From Pseudomonas anatoliensis (GTDB lineage: Bacteria; Pseudomonadota; Gammaproteobacteria; Pseudomonadales; Pseudomonadaceae): a stretch of 64,000 nt of DNA. The translations under genes and the position numbers were made by a program. A model generated the notes under the pieces. It was not told the origin of the DNA. It ran no database searches and saw only the letters and a program-made list of their open reading frames with translations. Shown piece after piece: positions 17,715 through 30,598 of this stretch (position 1 is the stretch's first letter; the number at the start of each line of letters is the position of its first letter). Location of the stretch: the NCBI RefSeq assembly GCF_017976235.1, contig NZ_JACVHC010000002.1, positions 1 through 64,000 on the forward strand, written 5' to 3'.

Positions 17715-17741
17715 TTGCCTCATTCGTAGAACCCCTATACT
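17715..17741 (+). promoter_or_regulatory. petA: Candidate promoter for petABC
   Basis: TATACT (17736-17741) is a good -10 element, with TTGCCT (17715-17720) as a weak -35 at 15 nt. A leader of about 145 nt, including an AT-rich stretch, would precede petA. Confidence 0.4.
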
Positions 17742-17890
17742 GCAAGGCTTGAGGGGGAGAGCTCCGGGTAATTCCCTTGTCAGAACTGGGGCTTTTCATT
17801 ACCATCTCGGCAAAATTTTTATAAGTAACATTGATTTATTTAGTAGACGCCTGATTTAACAGGCCACAAAAGCTGATGGGAGAGGACTGA

Positions 17891-18484
17891 ATGAGCAATG
17901 ACGGCGTGAATGCAGGCCGGCGTCGCTTCTTGGTAGCAGCCACATCCGTGGTGGGTGCTGCAGGAGCGGTGGGGGCTGCGGTCCCGTTCGTGGGGTCATG
18001 GTTTCCCAGTGCCAAGGCGAAAGCCGCTGGTGCACCGGTGAAAGTGAATGTCAGCAAAATCGAGCCAGGGCAGCAGATGATTGCTGAATGGCGCGGCCAG
18101 CCGGTGTTCATTGTCCGCCGTACCGAGGAAATCCTGGGGAATCTTAAGAAGATCGAGGGCCAGCTCTCTGATCCGACCTCCAAAAACTCCACGCAACCCA
18201 CCTATGTCGACCCTGAAGTGCGTTCGATCAAGCCGGAAATTCTCCTGCTGATCGGGATTTGCACACACTTGGGTTGCTCACCGACCTTCCGTCCCGAAGT
18301 GGCACCTGCGGATCTGGGTAAAGACTGGGTAGGCGGTTATTTCTGCCCTTGCCACGGTTCCCACTACGATCTGGCTGGCCGCGTCTACAAGTCGCAACCT
18401 GCGCCTTTGAACCTGCCAGTTCCCCCGCATTCCTATGAGACCGATGACCTGATTGTCATTGGCGTCGATACGGAGAAAGCGTGA
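17891..18484 (+). CDS. petA: Ubiquinol-cytochrome c reductase, Rieske iron-sulfur subunit
   Basis: This 197-residue subunit of the cytochrome bc1 complex passes electrons from ubiquinol to cytochrome c1. An N-terminal twin-arginine motif RRRFL (10-14) precedes the single membrane anchor (about 14-36). The [2Fe-2S] ligands are in CTHLGC (124-129) and CPCHGSHYD (152-160). It is the first gene of petABC, and its TGA overlaps the petB ATG by one base. Confidence 0.97.
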   Translation: MSNDGVNAGRRRFLVAATSVVGAAGAVGAAVPFVGSWFPSAKAKAAGAPVKVNVSKIEPGQQMIAEWRGQPVFIVRRTEEILGNLKKIEGQLSDPTSKNSTQPTYVDPEVRSIKPEILLLIGICTHLGCSPTFRPEVAPADLGKDWVGGYFCPCHGSHYDLAGRVYKSQPAPLNLPVPPHSYETDDLIVIGVDTEKA

Positions 18485-19695
18485 TGAGCAAGTTCATGGA
18501 TTGGGTTGATGCGCGCTTCCCCGCCACAAAAATGTGGGAAGACCATCTCAGCAAGTATTACGCTCCAAAGAACTTCAACTTCTTCTACTTTTTCGGCTCG
18601 CTGGCGCTGCTGGTTCTGGTCAACCAGATCGTCACCGGTGTCTGGCTGACGATGAGCTATACCCCGTCGGCAGAAGAGGCGTTTGCTTCCGTCGAATACA
18701 TCATGCGCGACGTCGAGTACGGCTCGATCCTGCGTCTGCTGCACTCGACTGGCGCTTCGGCGTTCTTCATCGTGGTCTATCTGCACATGTTCCGTGGCTT
18801 GCTCTACGGTTCGTATCAGAAACCGCGTGAGCTGGTCTGGGTGTTCGGCATGCTGATCTACCTGGCGCTGATGGCCGAAGCCTTCATGGGTTATCTGCTG
18901 CCGTGGGGGCAGATGTCCTACTGGGGGGCGCAGGTGATCATCTCGCTGTTCGGTGCGATTCCGCTGATCGGCGACGACCTGACCCAGTGGATTCGTGGTG
19001 ACTACCTGATCTCCGGGATCACCCTGAACCGCTTCTTCGCCTTGCACGTTGTGGCCTTGCCGATCGTGATCCTCGGTCTGGTGGTGCTGCACATTCTGGC
19101 GCTGCATGAAGTGGGTTCGAACAACCCTGACGGCGTTGATATCAAGAAGCACAAAGACGAAAACGGCATCCCGCTGGATGGCATTCCTTTCCATCCGTAC
19201 TACACCGTGAAAGACATTGTCGGCGTAGTGGTGTTCCTGTTCATCTTCTGCTTTATCGTGTTCTTCTTCCCGGAAATGGGCGGCTATTTCCTCGAAAAGC
19301 CGAACTTTGAACCGGCCAACCCATTCAAGACACCAGAGCACATTGCACCGGTTTGGTACTTCACCCCGTTCTACGCGATCCTGCGGGCAATCCCGGACAA
19401 ACTCATGGGCGTTATCGCCATGGGCGCGGCCATTGCAGTGCTGTTTGTCCTGCCGTGGCTTGATCGCAGTCCGGTCAAGTCGATGCGTTATAAAGGCTGG
19501 CTGAGCAAAATCTGGCTGGTGGTGTTCTGCATTTCGTTCGTGATCCTCGGCGTTCTAGGCGTTCTGGCGCCAACCCCGGGTCGCACGCTGCTGTCGCAGG
19601 TCTGCACCTTCCTGTACTTCGCCTACTTCATTCTGATGCCGTTCTACACCAGGCTCGAGAAGACCAAACCGGTTCCGGATAGGGTGACTGGCTGA
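18484..19695 (+). CDS. petB: Cytochrome b (bc1 complex)
   Basis: This 403-residue, eight-helix membrane protein carries the two b haems and both quinone sites. His-containing helices with SAFFIVVYLHMFRG and LHVVALPIVILGLVVLHI supply the haem ligands, and the Qo-site PEWW-type motif appears as PVWYFTPFYAILR. I chose ATG 18484, overlapping the petA stop; a GTG three bases earlier is also in frame. It overlaps petC by one base, so translation of the three subunits is coupled. Confidence 0.97.
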   Translation: MSKFMDWVDARFPATKMWEDHLSKYYAPKNFNFFYFFGSLALLVLVNQIVTGVWLTMSYTPSAEEAFASVEYIMRDVEYGSILRLLHSTGASAFFIVVYLHMFRGLLYGSYQKPRELVWVFGMLIYLALMAEAFMGYLLPWGQMSYWGAQVIISLFGAIPLIGDDLTQWIRGDYLISGITLNRFFALHVVALPIVILGLVVLHILALHEVGSNNPDGVDIKKHKDENGIPLDGIPFHPYYTVKDIVGVVVFLFIFCFIVFFFPEMGGYFLEKPNFEPANPFKTPEHIAPVWYFTPFYAILRAIPDKLMGVIAMGAAIAVLFVLPWLDRSPVKSMRYKGWLSKIWLVVFCISFVILGVLGVLAPTPGRTLLSQVCTFLYFAYFILMPFYTRLEKTKPVPDRVTG

Positions 19696-20477
19696 TGAAA
19701 AAGTTATTTTTTGCTCTGATTTTTGCTGCTTTGCCTGTCCTGTCTTTCGCCGCTGAACACGGCGGTCCGGAGCTGGAAAAAGTCGATATTGACGTCGGTG
19801 ACAAGGCTGCCCTGCAAGATGGTGCGCGTACCTTTGCCAACTATTGCATGGGTTGCCACAGTGCCAAGTTCCAGCGTTACGAGCGGGTTGCCGATGATCT
19901 TGGCGTGCCCCACGAACTGATGCTGGAGAAGCTGGTGTTCACTGGCGCCAAGATCGGCGACCACATGAACATCGGCATGCAACCGGCCGATGCCAAGACC
20001 TGGTTCGGCGCAGCGCCGCCGGATCTGACCCTGGTGGCTCGCGTTCGTGGCACTGACTGGCTCTACGGTTACCTGAAGTCGTTCTACGAAGATCCTGCGC
20101 GTCCATGGGGCGTGAACAACAAGGTCTTCCCGAACGTCGGCATGCCTAACGTGCTGGTCGGCCTGCAAGGTCGTCAGGTCGTAGGCTGCAAACAGGTGCA
20201 GATCGTGGAGGACGGCAAGAAGCAATATGATCCGCTGACCGGTACGCCTCTGACTCATGAAGCGTGCGATCAACTGACCATCGTGCCGAAGTCCGGTGCT
20301 CTGAATGAAGAGCAGTTCGATGAGAAGGTCAAGAATCTGGTAACCTTCCTGGCTTACTCGGCTAACCCGGTTAAGCTGCAACATCAGCGCATCGGTACTT
20401 ACGTTTTGCTGTACCTGGCGTTCTTCTTTGTGTTCGCCTATTTGCTCAAGCGTGAATACTGGAAAGACGTGCACTGA
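19695..20477 (+). CDS. petC: Cytochrome c1
   Basis: The protein has 260 residues, with a signal peptide (about 1-20), a c-haem motif CMGCH at 51-55, an axial Met in the NIGMQP segment and a C-terminal membrane anchor (about 232-252). It is the periplasmic electron acceptor of the bc1 complex. It is the last gene of petABC and is followed by an unusually long hairpin. Confidence 0.97.
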   Translation: MKKLFFALIFAALPVLSFAAEHGGPELEKVDIDVGDKAALQDGARTFANYCMGCHSAKFQRYERVADDLGVPHELMLEKLVFTGAKIGDHMNIGMQPADAKTWFGAAPPDLTLVARVRGTDWLYGYLKSFYEDPARPWGVNNKVFPNVGMPNVLVGLQGRQVVGCKQVQIVEDGKKQYDPLTGTPLTHEACDQLTIVPKSGALNEEQFDEKVKNLVTFLAYSANPVKLQHQRIGTYVLLYLAFFFVFAYLLKREYWKDVH

Positions 20478-20501
20478 TACGCTTCAAGCATTGCTGTTAA
20501 T

Positions 20502-20586
20502 CGCGCGCGCCCAAGGGCGCCTCCGACAGCGTAGCGCCTGGTAAGCCAGGTGTTACGGGAGGCGCCCTCTGGGCGCGCGCGTTTTT
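20502..20586 (+). terminator. Long GC-rich hairpin terminator after petC
   Basis: Arms 20502-20524 and 20558-20581 pair over about 22 positions with one small interruption, and a run of five T follows. Inside the loop is a further small hairpin (CCTGG/CCAGG). The length is well beyond an ordinary terminator. Confidence 0.8.
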
Positions 20587-20623
20587 CCGGTTCCGATAAT
20601 TTCAACAAGCGAGGAGGATCGCC

Positions 20624-21241
20624 ATGGGCGTGACCAATCGGTTGGCCTGTTACTCCGACCCCGCCGACCACTATTCCCACCGAGTGCGCATTGTGCTTGC
20701 AGAGAAGGGTGTCAGCGCCGAGATCATTTATGTGGAAGCTGGTCGCCAGCCGCCTAAACTGATTGAGGTGAACCCTTACGGAAGTCTGCCGACGCTGGTC
20801 GATCGTGACCTGGCGTTGTGGGAGTCGACCGTGGTGATGGAGTATCTGGATGAGCGTTACCCGCACCCGCCGTTGCTGCCGGTTTACCCGGTGGCACGTG
20901 CCAACAGCCGACTGCTGATTCATCGTATTCAGCGCGACTGGTGTGGTCTGGTGGATCTGATTCTGGATCCTAAAAGCAAGGAGGCCGCGCGCGTCGTGGC
21001 GCGCAAGGAATTGCGCGAAAGCCTGACCGGCGTGTCGCCGCTGTTTGCCGACAAGCCGTTTTTCCTCAGTGAGGAACAAAGTCTGGTGGATTGCTGCCTA
21101 TTGCCAATACTCTGGCGTTTGCCGATTCTGGGTATTGAACTGCCGCGGCCTGCCAAGCCGTTGCTTGATTACATGGAGCGCTCTTTTGCGCGTGAGGCTT
21201 TCCAGGCGAGTCTGTCTGGTGTCGAACGCGACATGCGCTAA
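20624..21241 (+). CDS. sspA: Stringent starvation protein A
   Basis: This 205-residue protein has a glutathione-S-transferase fold, with a thioredoxin-like N-terminus ([24 protein letters not shown]) and an all-helical C-terminus. SspA binds RNA polymerase and modulates stress and virulence gene expression rather than acting as a GST. GAGGAGG precedes the ATG. sspB follows 16 nt later, the usual pair. Confidence 0.95.
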   Translation: MGVTNRLACYSDPADHYSHRVRIVLAEKGVSAEIIYVEAGRQPPKLIEVNPYGSLPTLVDRDLALWESTVVMEYLDERYPHPPLLPVYPVARANSRLLIHRIQRDWCGLVDLILDPKSKEAARVVARKELRESLTGVSPLFADKPFFLSEEQSLVDCCLLPILWRLPILGIELPRPAKPLLDYMERSFAREAFQASLSGVERDMR

Positions 21242-21257
21242 GGCTTAAGGAGCCGCT

Positions 21258-21671
21258 ATGAACTCCAGTCGACCTTATCTGGTCCGCGCGCTCTACGAGT
21301 GGATTGTGGATAACGATTGCACCCCGCACATGCTGGTTAATTCCGAGTACCCAGCCGTGCAGGTGCCGCAGGGTTTTGCCAGTGACGGGCAGATTGTCCT
21401 GAACATTTCGCCGAGCGCTGTGCGTCATCTGCACATGGACAACGACGTGGTGACCTTTGAGGGTCGCTTCGGTGGTGTTCCGCACAGTCTCTACGTGCCG
21501 ATCAGCGCCATCCTGGGTATTTATGCCCGGGAGAACGGTCAGGGCATGGTGTTCGATATCGAGTCGCCGATGGGTGACGAAGACGATATCGAGCAGGACG
21601 ATGACCTGCCGCCCCCGGACAGCGAGCCACCGCGTCCAAGCGGCCGGCCAAGTCTGAAGGTTGTGAAGTAA
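21258..21671 (+). CDS. sspB: ClpXP protease specificity-enhancing factor
   Basis: This 137-residue adaptor delivers ssrA-tagged and other substrates to ClpXP. The folded part (about 1-105) is followed by an acidic linker (GDEDDIEQDDDLPPP) and the short C-terminal tail RPSLKVVK that docks on ClpX. It is the second gene of sspAB. Confidence 0.95.
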   Translation: MNSSRPYLVRALYEWIVDNDCTPHMLVNSEYPAVQVPQGFASDGQIVLNISPSAVRHLHMDNDVVTFEGRFGGVPHSLYVPISAILGIYARENGQGMVFDIESPMGDEDDIEQDDDLPPPDSEPPRPSGRPSLKVVK

Positions 21672-21672
21672 T

Positions 21673-21704
21673 AAAAAAGGCGATCCAGATGGATCGCCTT
21701 TTTT
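21673..21704 (+). terminator. Terminator after sspB
   Basis: AAGGCGATCC pairs with GGATCGCCTT (21677-21700) around an AGAT loop, with A residues before and T residues after. Confidence 0.9.
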
Positions 21705-21721
21705 ATGACCTGTTTTTCCCC

Positions 21722-21800
21722 TGTAGGAGCTGCCGAAGGCTGCGATCTTTTGATCTTGTTTTGAGAATCAAAAGATCGCAGCCTTCGGCAGCTCCTACAG
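21722..21800. repeat. REP doublet between convergent sspB and dolP
   Basis: Two near-perfect inverted copies of GTAGGAGCTGCCGAAGGCTG-type REP are separated by about 15 bp, able to form one long cruciform or stem. Confidence 0.9.
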
Positions 21801-21812
21801 AGGGAGGGTAAG

Positions 21813-23444
<1,632 letters not shown>

Positions 23445-23445
<1 letters not shown>

Positions 23446-25256
23446 TAGCGCTGGGTGTCCGGCAGGCGCTGAACCTGGCCGCTGACGAACTGAGCCCAAG
23501 GCAACTGGCGCACAATACGCTGGGTCTGGGTCATGCTGAGGCTGCCCGACTGACCTTCGATGCGGCTGTCCGGCAGGGCTTTGAGTTGGCCCAGGCGCGG
23601 TGCCAGACGATAAGCATCGACGCCCATGGCGTACAGGCGGCCAAGGCTGCCGGCGGCTTGTGGCCACTGCGCGGTGACTTGCTGGCGCAGCGGATCGCTG
23701 GTTTCCAGCAACCATGGCGTTTCGCAGAAGCGAATGCCGTTCATGTCGTTGTACTGGTTCACATCGCCACTGGCGCTATAGACGTGCGAGGTCGCGTAGA
23801 CAGGAACGTCGCCGGCGTACTGGAAGTTCAGGGTCGGCTTGATCTGCTGCGCCTGTTGCGGGGTCGCGGCGAGGAAGATGAATTCGATGTCCTGACGGCG
23901 CGATGGCTGAGCGGCGACGTTGGTGCCTGCAGCGTTTTGCAGGCTCTTGGCGCGGGCTTCGCTCTGGCGCAGCTGGAACATGTCGGCAATTTGCTGGGCC
24001 AGTTGCACTGGCTGGTCGACACGCTCGGTGGCAACGATGCTGCCGCCATTGGCTTGCCAATCCTGGCTGAACGCACGCAGGACGCGGTCACCCCATTCGC
24101 CTTTCGGCACCATGATCGCGGCGCGGTGCAGACCGTCGGCGCGGGCGCGGCGGGATACTTCACGGGCTTCGTCTTCAGCGGCCAGACCAAACTGGAACAG
24201 CTGCGCCGGACCTTGATCGCCTTCGCTGTAGTTCAGCGCGAGGGTGGCGATCGGCAGTTGCGGGCGGGTGCTCAGTTGTTTGACCAGGGGCTTTTCCAGA
24301 GGGCCGACGACCAGTTGCACGCCGTCAGCCTGAGCCTTGCGGTAGAACTCGTCCATGGAGGTCAGTTTCGAGCTGTCATAGAACTCGATCGCTGGCGGAT
24401 TCTGCCCGGCCTGTTGAGCCTGATAGTGCGCCGCCATGAAACCTTCGCGCAGTGCTTTGCCGACCGACGCCAGTTGGCCATCCTGTGGCAGCAGCAGGGC
24501 GATTTTGCTCAGCGGCTGGCTGGCCAGTTCCTTGAGCTTGGTCAACGGCAGCGGCAGGTTGATTGCAGCCGGGTGCTTTGGATTCTGGGTGCGCCAGGTG
24601 TCGATTGCGGCTTGTTGCTGTTCGAGCGTGCCGGCGGTTTTCACGGCCAGCGCCAGACTCATCCAGCCGCCAAGGTCGTCGGTGGTGTTGGGTTGCAGTT
24701 GATCGGTGGGCAGCGATGCGATCAGTGTCCAGATCGCTTCATGGTTCTTGCTCGCCGCTTCGTCTTTGAGCATCGGCGCAATGAAGATGCGCTCGCGGGC
24801 GGCAGGCAGCGTCTGGCCATCGGCTTCAAGGGCGCGGGCGTGAACGGTGCCAGTGCGGACCTGTTGCTCTTCCGGCATTTCGCCCAGCTTTTGCAGGCTT
24901 GGATGGCTCAGGGCGGTCAGTGCCGCTTTCGGCTGATTGCGCGTCATCGCCAGTTCAGCGGAGAGCGTGTTGGCAAAAATCTGCTGGCCCGGCTTGAGTT
25001 GCTCCACCGGCACTTGTTGCAGGATTTGCGCAGACTGCCCGGCATTGCCTTGGCGATAAGCCAGGTCTGCTGCGCTCAGGCGCAACAGGGCAGCTTTTTC
25101 CGGGGTTTTAGCCTGGGAAGCCTGTTCGAGCAGTTGCTCGATGCTGGCATCCGGAGTCCGTGGAAGTTCGCCAAGGCTGGAGGAAGGGGAGCTGGCGCAA
25201 GCCGCCAAAAGGGCAGCGAGGCAGAGGGCAGTGAACAGCCGCAGGCAAGCGATCAT
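23445..25256 (-). CDS. lpoA: LpoA/LppC-type outer membrane lipoprotein, penicillin-binding protein activator
   Basis: This 603-residue protein has a lipobox LLAAC (Cys20), a TPR-like N-terminal domain (about 40-270) and a C-terminal periplasmic-binding-protein-like domain (about 280-600, starting KIALLLPQDGQLASVGKALREG). LpoA reaches through the periplasm to stimulate PBP1a. It heads the envelope operon and is divergent from rsmI. Confidence 0.93.
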
Positions 25257-25467
25257 GTAAGTGTTCCTGATACTCGATCAAATTAGCGTGGAATTGTACC
25301 CAAGCACTGGCCGGGGCGCGATGTTGCTGGCGTTAATCGGTCAATTTAGCTGAAGTAAATGTTGCGGCGTCGCACAACTGCGCGCAAAAACCGCACGTTA
25401 GCAGAGGACGTCGCAAGCCTCGTGACGCGCTACAATGCCGGTTTTTACCGATCATGAGGTGTGCGCT

Positions 25468-26340
25468 TTGACTGCTCCAGGTTCCCTGAATTCCGCTGCC
25501 GGCTCGCTTTATGTGGTGGCGACGCCCATCGGCAACCTGGACGACATCAGCGCCCGGGCACTGAAAATCCTCCGTGAAGTGGCGCTGATTGCTGCCGAAG
25601 ATACGCGTCACTCGCAGCGACTGATGCAGCACTTCGGTATTTCGACGCCGTTGGCCGCTTGTCACGAACATAACGAACGAGATGAAGGTAGCCGCTTTAT
25701 CACCCGTCTGCTGGCTGGTGATAGTGTCGCGTTGATTTCCGACGCGGGCACGCCGCTGATTTCCGATCCGGGTTATCACCTGGTGCGTCAGGCCCGTGCT
25801 GTCGGGATCAATGTGGTGCCGGTGCCGGGTGCCTGCGCTTTGATCGCAGCATTGTCGGCAGCGGGCTTGCCGTCTGATCGATTCATCTTCGAAGGTTTTC
25901 TGCCGGCCAAGTCGGTAGGGCGCAAGGCGCGACTCGAAGCGGTCAAGGAAGAACCACGTACGCTGATTTTCTACGAAGCCCCACACCGCATTCTGGAATG
26001 TCTACAGGATATGGAAGCGGTGTTCGGTGGCGAGCGGCAGGCACTGCTGGCCCGTGAAATTACCAAGACCTTTGAAACGCTCAAGGGGCTGCCACTGGCT
26101 GAGTTGCGCGCATTCGTCGAGTCCGACAGCAACCAGCAGCGCGGTGAATGCGTGGTGTTGGTCGCCGGCTGGACTGCCCCTGAGAGCGAGGACGCGGTCA
26201 GCAGCGAAGCCATGCGCATCCTCAATCTGTTGCTCGAAGAGATGCCGCTCAAGCGTGCCGCCGCGCTGGCAGCGCAGATTACCGGTGAGCGCAAGAACGT
26301 CCTGTATCAGGTCGCGCTGGATAAGCAGAAAGACGTGTAA
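25468..26340 (+). CDS. rsmI: 16S rRNA 2'-O-methyltransferase RsmI (C1402)
   Basis: This 290-residue tetrapyrrole-methylase-fold enzyme has YVVATPIGNLDDISARAL, AAEDTR, LISDAGTPLISDPG and the SAM-binding VPVPGACALIAALSAAGLP. It 2'-O-methylates C1402 in the ribosomal P site. The start is most likely TTG 25468, with GAGG 7 nt upstream. GTG 25459 and ATG 25435 are in frame but overlap the likely -10 element (TACAAT 25431-25436). It is divergent from lpoA, as in enterobacteria. Confidence 0.92.
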   Translation: MTAPGSLNSAAGSLYVVATPIGNLDDISARALKILREVALIAAEDTRHSQRLMQHFGISTPLAACHEHNERDEGSRFITRLLAGDSVALISDAGTPLISDPGYHLVRQARAVGINVVPVPGACALIAALSAAGLPSDRFIFEGFLPAKSVGRKARLEAVKEEPRTLIFYEAPHRILECLQDMEAVFGGERQALLAREITKTFETLKGLPLAELRAFVESDSNQQRGECVVLVAGWTAPESEDAVSSEAMRILNLLLEEMPLKRAAALAAQITGERKNVLYQVALDKQKDV

Positions 26341-26413
26341 GCCGTCGCCCATAGCGGTCTTGAGGCTTTTAGCGCTTGTTCTTCGGCCGCTCTGCCGTTA
26401 ACCTTCGCGGCGG

Positions 26414-26768
26414 AGAGTCGATCGGACAGTCGCTGCCCTCTATGAAAATTAGGGGGGGGAGGAAAGTCCGGGCTCCATAGGGCGAAGTGCCAGGTAATGC
26501 CTGGGAGGCGTGAGCCTACGGAAAGTGCCACAGAAAATAACCGCCTAAGCGCTTCGGCGCCGGTAAGGGTGAAAAGGTGCGGTAAGAGCGCACCGCACGT
26601 CTGGCAACAGTTCGTGGCTAGGTAAACCCCACTTGGAGCAAGACCAAATAGGGTCCCAAGGCGTGGCCCGCGCTGGGACCGGGTAGGTTGCTAAAGATGT
26701 CCAGTGATGGCCATCGTAGACGAATGACTGTTCAAGACAGAACCCGGCTTACAGATCGACTCTCCACC
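26414..26768 (+). ncRNA. rnpB: RNase P RNA, bacterial class A
   Basis: Conserved cores are present: GGGGAGGAAAGTCCGGGCTCC near 26454, GCCAGGTAATGCCTGG, GGTAAGGGTGAAAAGGTGCGGTAAGAGCGCACCGC, AGACCAAATAGGG and GACAGAACCCGGCTTA near the end. The terminal P1 helix is AGAGTCGATC (26414-26423) with GATCGACTCT (26754-26763). This is the catalytic RNA that matures tRNA 5' ends. Ends are estimated from P1 and may be off by a few bases. It lies directly downstream of rsmI. Confidence 0.95.
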
Positions 26769-27065
26769 TTTTTCTTTCCCTGCTTGAATCAATGGCATCG
26801 GGGCTGTGTAATATCAGCAGGCCTGCTCTGAAAGTTCGGCAGCGGCAATTGCAGTAATAGCCTTTTCCCACCTTGCTTCAATCAACAGCAGAAGCGCTTT
26901 TGTAATACCGAAAAAATCTTACTCTTAACAAATTACTTTAACTTTCGAGCGCAGCTTTCAGTGCTGCATCAAGTTATGGGTCAAAAGTCTCCGCCAGATT
27001 CTCGTTACTCCTCCTTTTATGCTCCTAAATCTCCGTTCTGTAAGGCTTTTCCTTTAATCCGCGCC
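26769..27065. other. Intergenic stretch between rnpB and the mraZ promoter, nothing identified
   Basis: About 300 bases with no convincing open frame, REP element or strong hairpin. It is visibly richer in A and T (near 26900-26950) than the flanking genes. It may hold a small RNA or distal regulatory sites for the division cluster, but I see no specific signal. Confidence 0.5.
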
Positions 27066-27095
27066 TTGACGGTGTGGTGGCCGCATTCCTATAGT
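27066..27095 (+). promoter_or_regulatory. mraZ: Sigma70 promoter of the division/cell wall (dcw) cluster
   Basis: TTGACG (27066-27071) and TATAGT (27090-27095) are 18 nt apart. The three MraZ boxes begin 9 nt downstream of the -10 element. Confidence 0.75.
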
Positions 27096-27103
27096 GTGCA
27101 CAA

Positions 27104-27130
27104 GTGGCGGAAAGTGGCATGAAGTGGGTT
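27104..27130 (+). promoter_or_regulatory. mraZ: MraZ boxes: three GTGG repeats at 10-bp spacing
   Basis: GTGG occurs at 27104, 27114 and 27124, exactly one helical turn apart, just after the -10 element. E. coli MraZ binds GTGG(A/T)G direct repeats in the same position and represses its own operon. The bases after GTGG vary here (C, C, G). Confidence 0.75.
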
Positions 27131-27169
27131 TTTTGAGCTCAAAACGATAAAAATTGGAGAAACGCAGAC

Positions 27170-27625
27170 GTGTTTCGCGGAGCTAACGCTATCAGTCTCG
27201 ATGCAAAGGGCCGTCTCGCTATGCCGAGCCGGTACCGTGACGAGCTCGATTCGCGTAGTTCCGGCCAATTGATCGTCACCATTGATGCCGTTGATCCGTG
27301 TCTTTGTGTCTACCCGCTCGACGAGTGGGAAATTATTGAAACCAAGTTGCGCGCGCTCCCTTCGCTTCGTGAAGAGAACCGCCGCTTGCAGCGTTTATTG
27401 ATTGGTAATGCCGTCGACCTCGAGCTCGATGGCAGTGGTCGTTTTCTGGTTCCACCGCGTCTGCGCGAATACGCAAAGCTTGATAAGAAAGCGATGCTGG
27501 TGGGCCAACTGAACAAGTTCCAATTGTGGGACGAGGATGCATGGAATGCGGTATCTGCCGCTGACCTTGCTGCCATTCAACAACCGGGCGCGATGCCTGA
27601 TGAACTGCGTGATTTGATCTTGTGA
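27170..27625 (+). CDS. mraZ: Transcriptional regulator MraZ
   Basis: This 151-residue protein has two AbrB-like/SpoVT-type double-psi-barrel repeats: [25 protein letters not shown] and the second [21 protein letters not shown]. It forms a ring that binds the repeated boxes upstream of its own gene. The start is GTG 27170 with GGAGA upstream. It is the first gene of the dcw cluster and overlaps rsmH by four bases (GTGA). Confidence 0.96.
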   Translation: MFRGANAISLDAKGRLAMPSRYRDELDSRSSGQLIVTIDAVDPCLCVYPLDEWEIIETKLRALPSLREENRRLQRLLIGNAVDLELDGSGRFLVPPRLREYAKLDKKAMLVGQLNKFQLWDEDAWNAVSAADLAAIQQPGAMPDELRDLIL

Positions 27626-28565
27626 CTATTGATAGCGGCTTTAACCACATCACCGTACTGCTTGACGAAGCCGTCGAGGCTCTCGCCGTACGTCCTGATG
27701 GCTGCTATCTGGACGGTACGTTCGGGCGCGGCGGACACAGTCGATTGATCCTCAGCCAGCTCGGGCCGGATGGTCGACTCATCGGATTCGACAAAGATCC
27801 ACAAGCGATTGCCACCGGGCAAACGCTAGCGGCCGAAGACGGCCGCTTTGTCGTTGTGCAGCGCAGCTTTGCCGAGCTCGGTTCGGAAATCGCCGAACGC
27901 GGTCTGGCCGGCAAGGTCAGCGGCATTCTGCTCGATCTGGGCGTGTCCTCGCCGCAGCTCGATGACGCTGAGCGCGGTTTCAGTTTCCTCAACGACGGCC
28001 CGCTGGACATGCGCATGGATCCGTCCCGTGGCATCAGCGCCGCTGAATTCGTCAACACCGCGCCGGCTGAAGAAATCGCCCGGGTGTTCAAGGAATACGG
28101 TGAAGAACGTTTCTCCGGTCGCATGGCGCGTGCCGTCGCCGAACGTCGCGATATCAAACCTTTCGAGCGCACCGCCGATCTGGCCGAAGTGCTCAAGGTC
28201 GCCAACCCGGCATGGGAAAAGGGCAAGAACCCGGCCACCCGTGCGTTCCAGGGGCTGCGCATTCACGTCAATAACGAATTGGGCGATCTGGAAGCCGGCC
28301 TCGAAGCCGCGCTGGAAGCTCTGGAAGTGGGCGGCCGTCTGGTCGTGATCAGCTTCCATTCGCTGGAAGACCGCATCGTCAAGCTGTTCATGCGCAAGCT
28401 GGTGAAGGGCGAAGCCGATAACCTGCCGCGCAACCTGCCGGTTCGCCATGTGGCGTTCGAGCCGAAAATCAAAGTCCATGGCAAAGCGCAGACGGCCTCC
28501 GACGCCGAACTCAAAGCCAACCCACGTTCCCGTAGCGCCGTCATGCGCGTCGCGGAGAAATTGCG

Positions 28566-28569
<4 letters not shown>
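27622..28569 (+). CDS. rsmH: 16S rRNA m4C1402 methyltransferase
   Basis: This 315-residue SAM-dependent methyltransferase has the SAM-binding [14 protein letters not shown] near 31-44, [14 protein letters not shown], and a C-terminal [14 protein letters not shown]. It modifies N4 of the same nucleotide whose ribose is methylated by RsmI, encoded 1.3 kb upstream. The start is GTG 27622, inside the mraZ stop. Its own stop overlaps the TTG start of ftsL. Confidence 0.96.
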
Positions 28570-30597
<2,028 letters not shown>

Positions 30598-30598
<1 letters not shown>

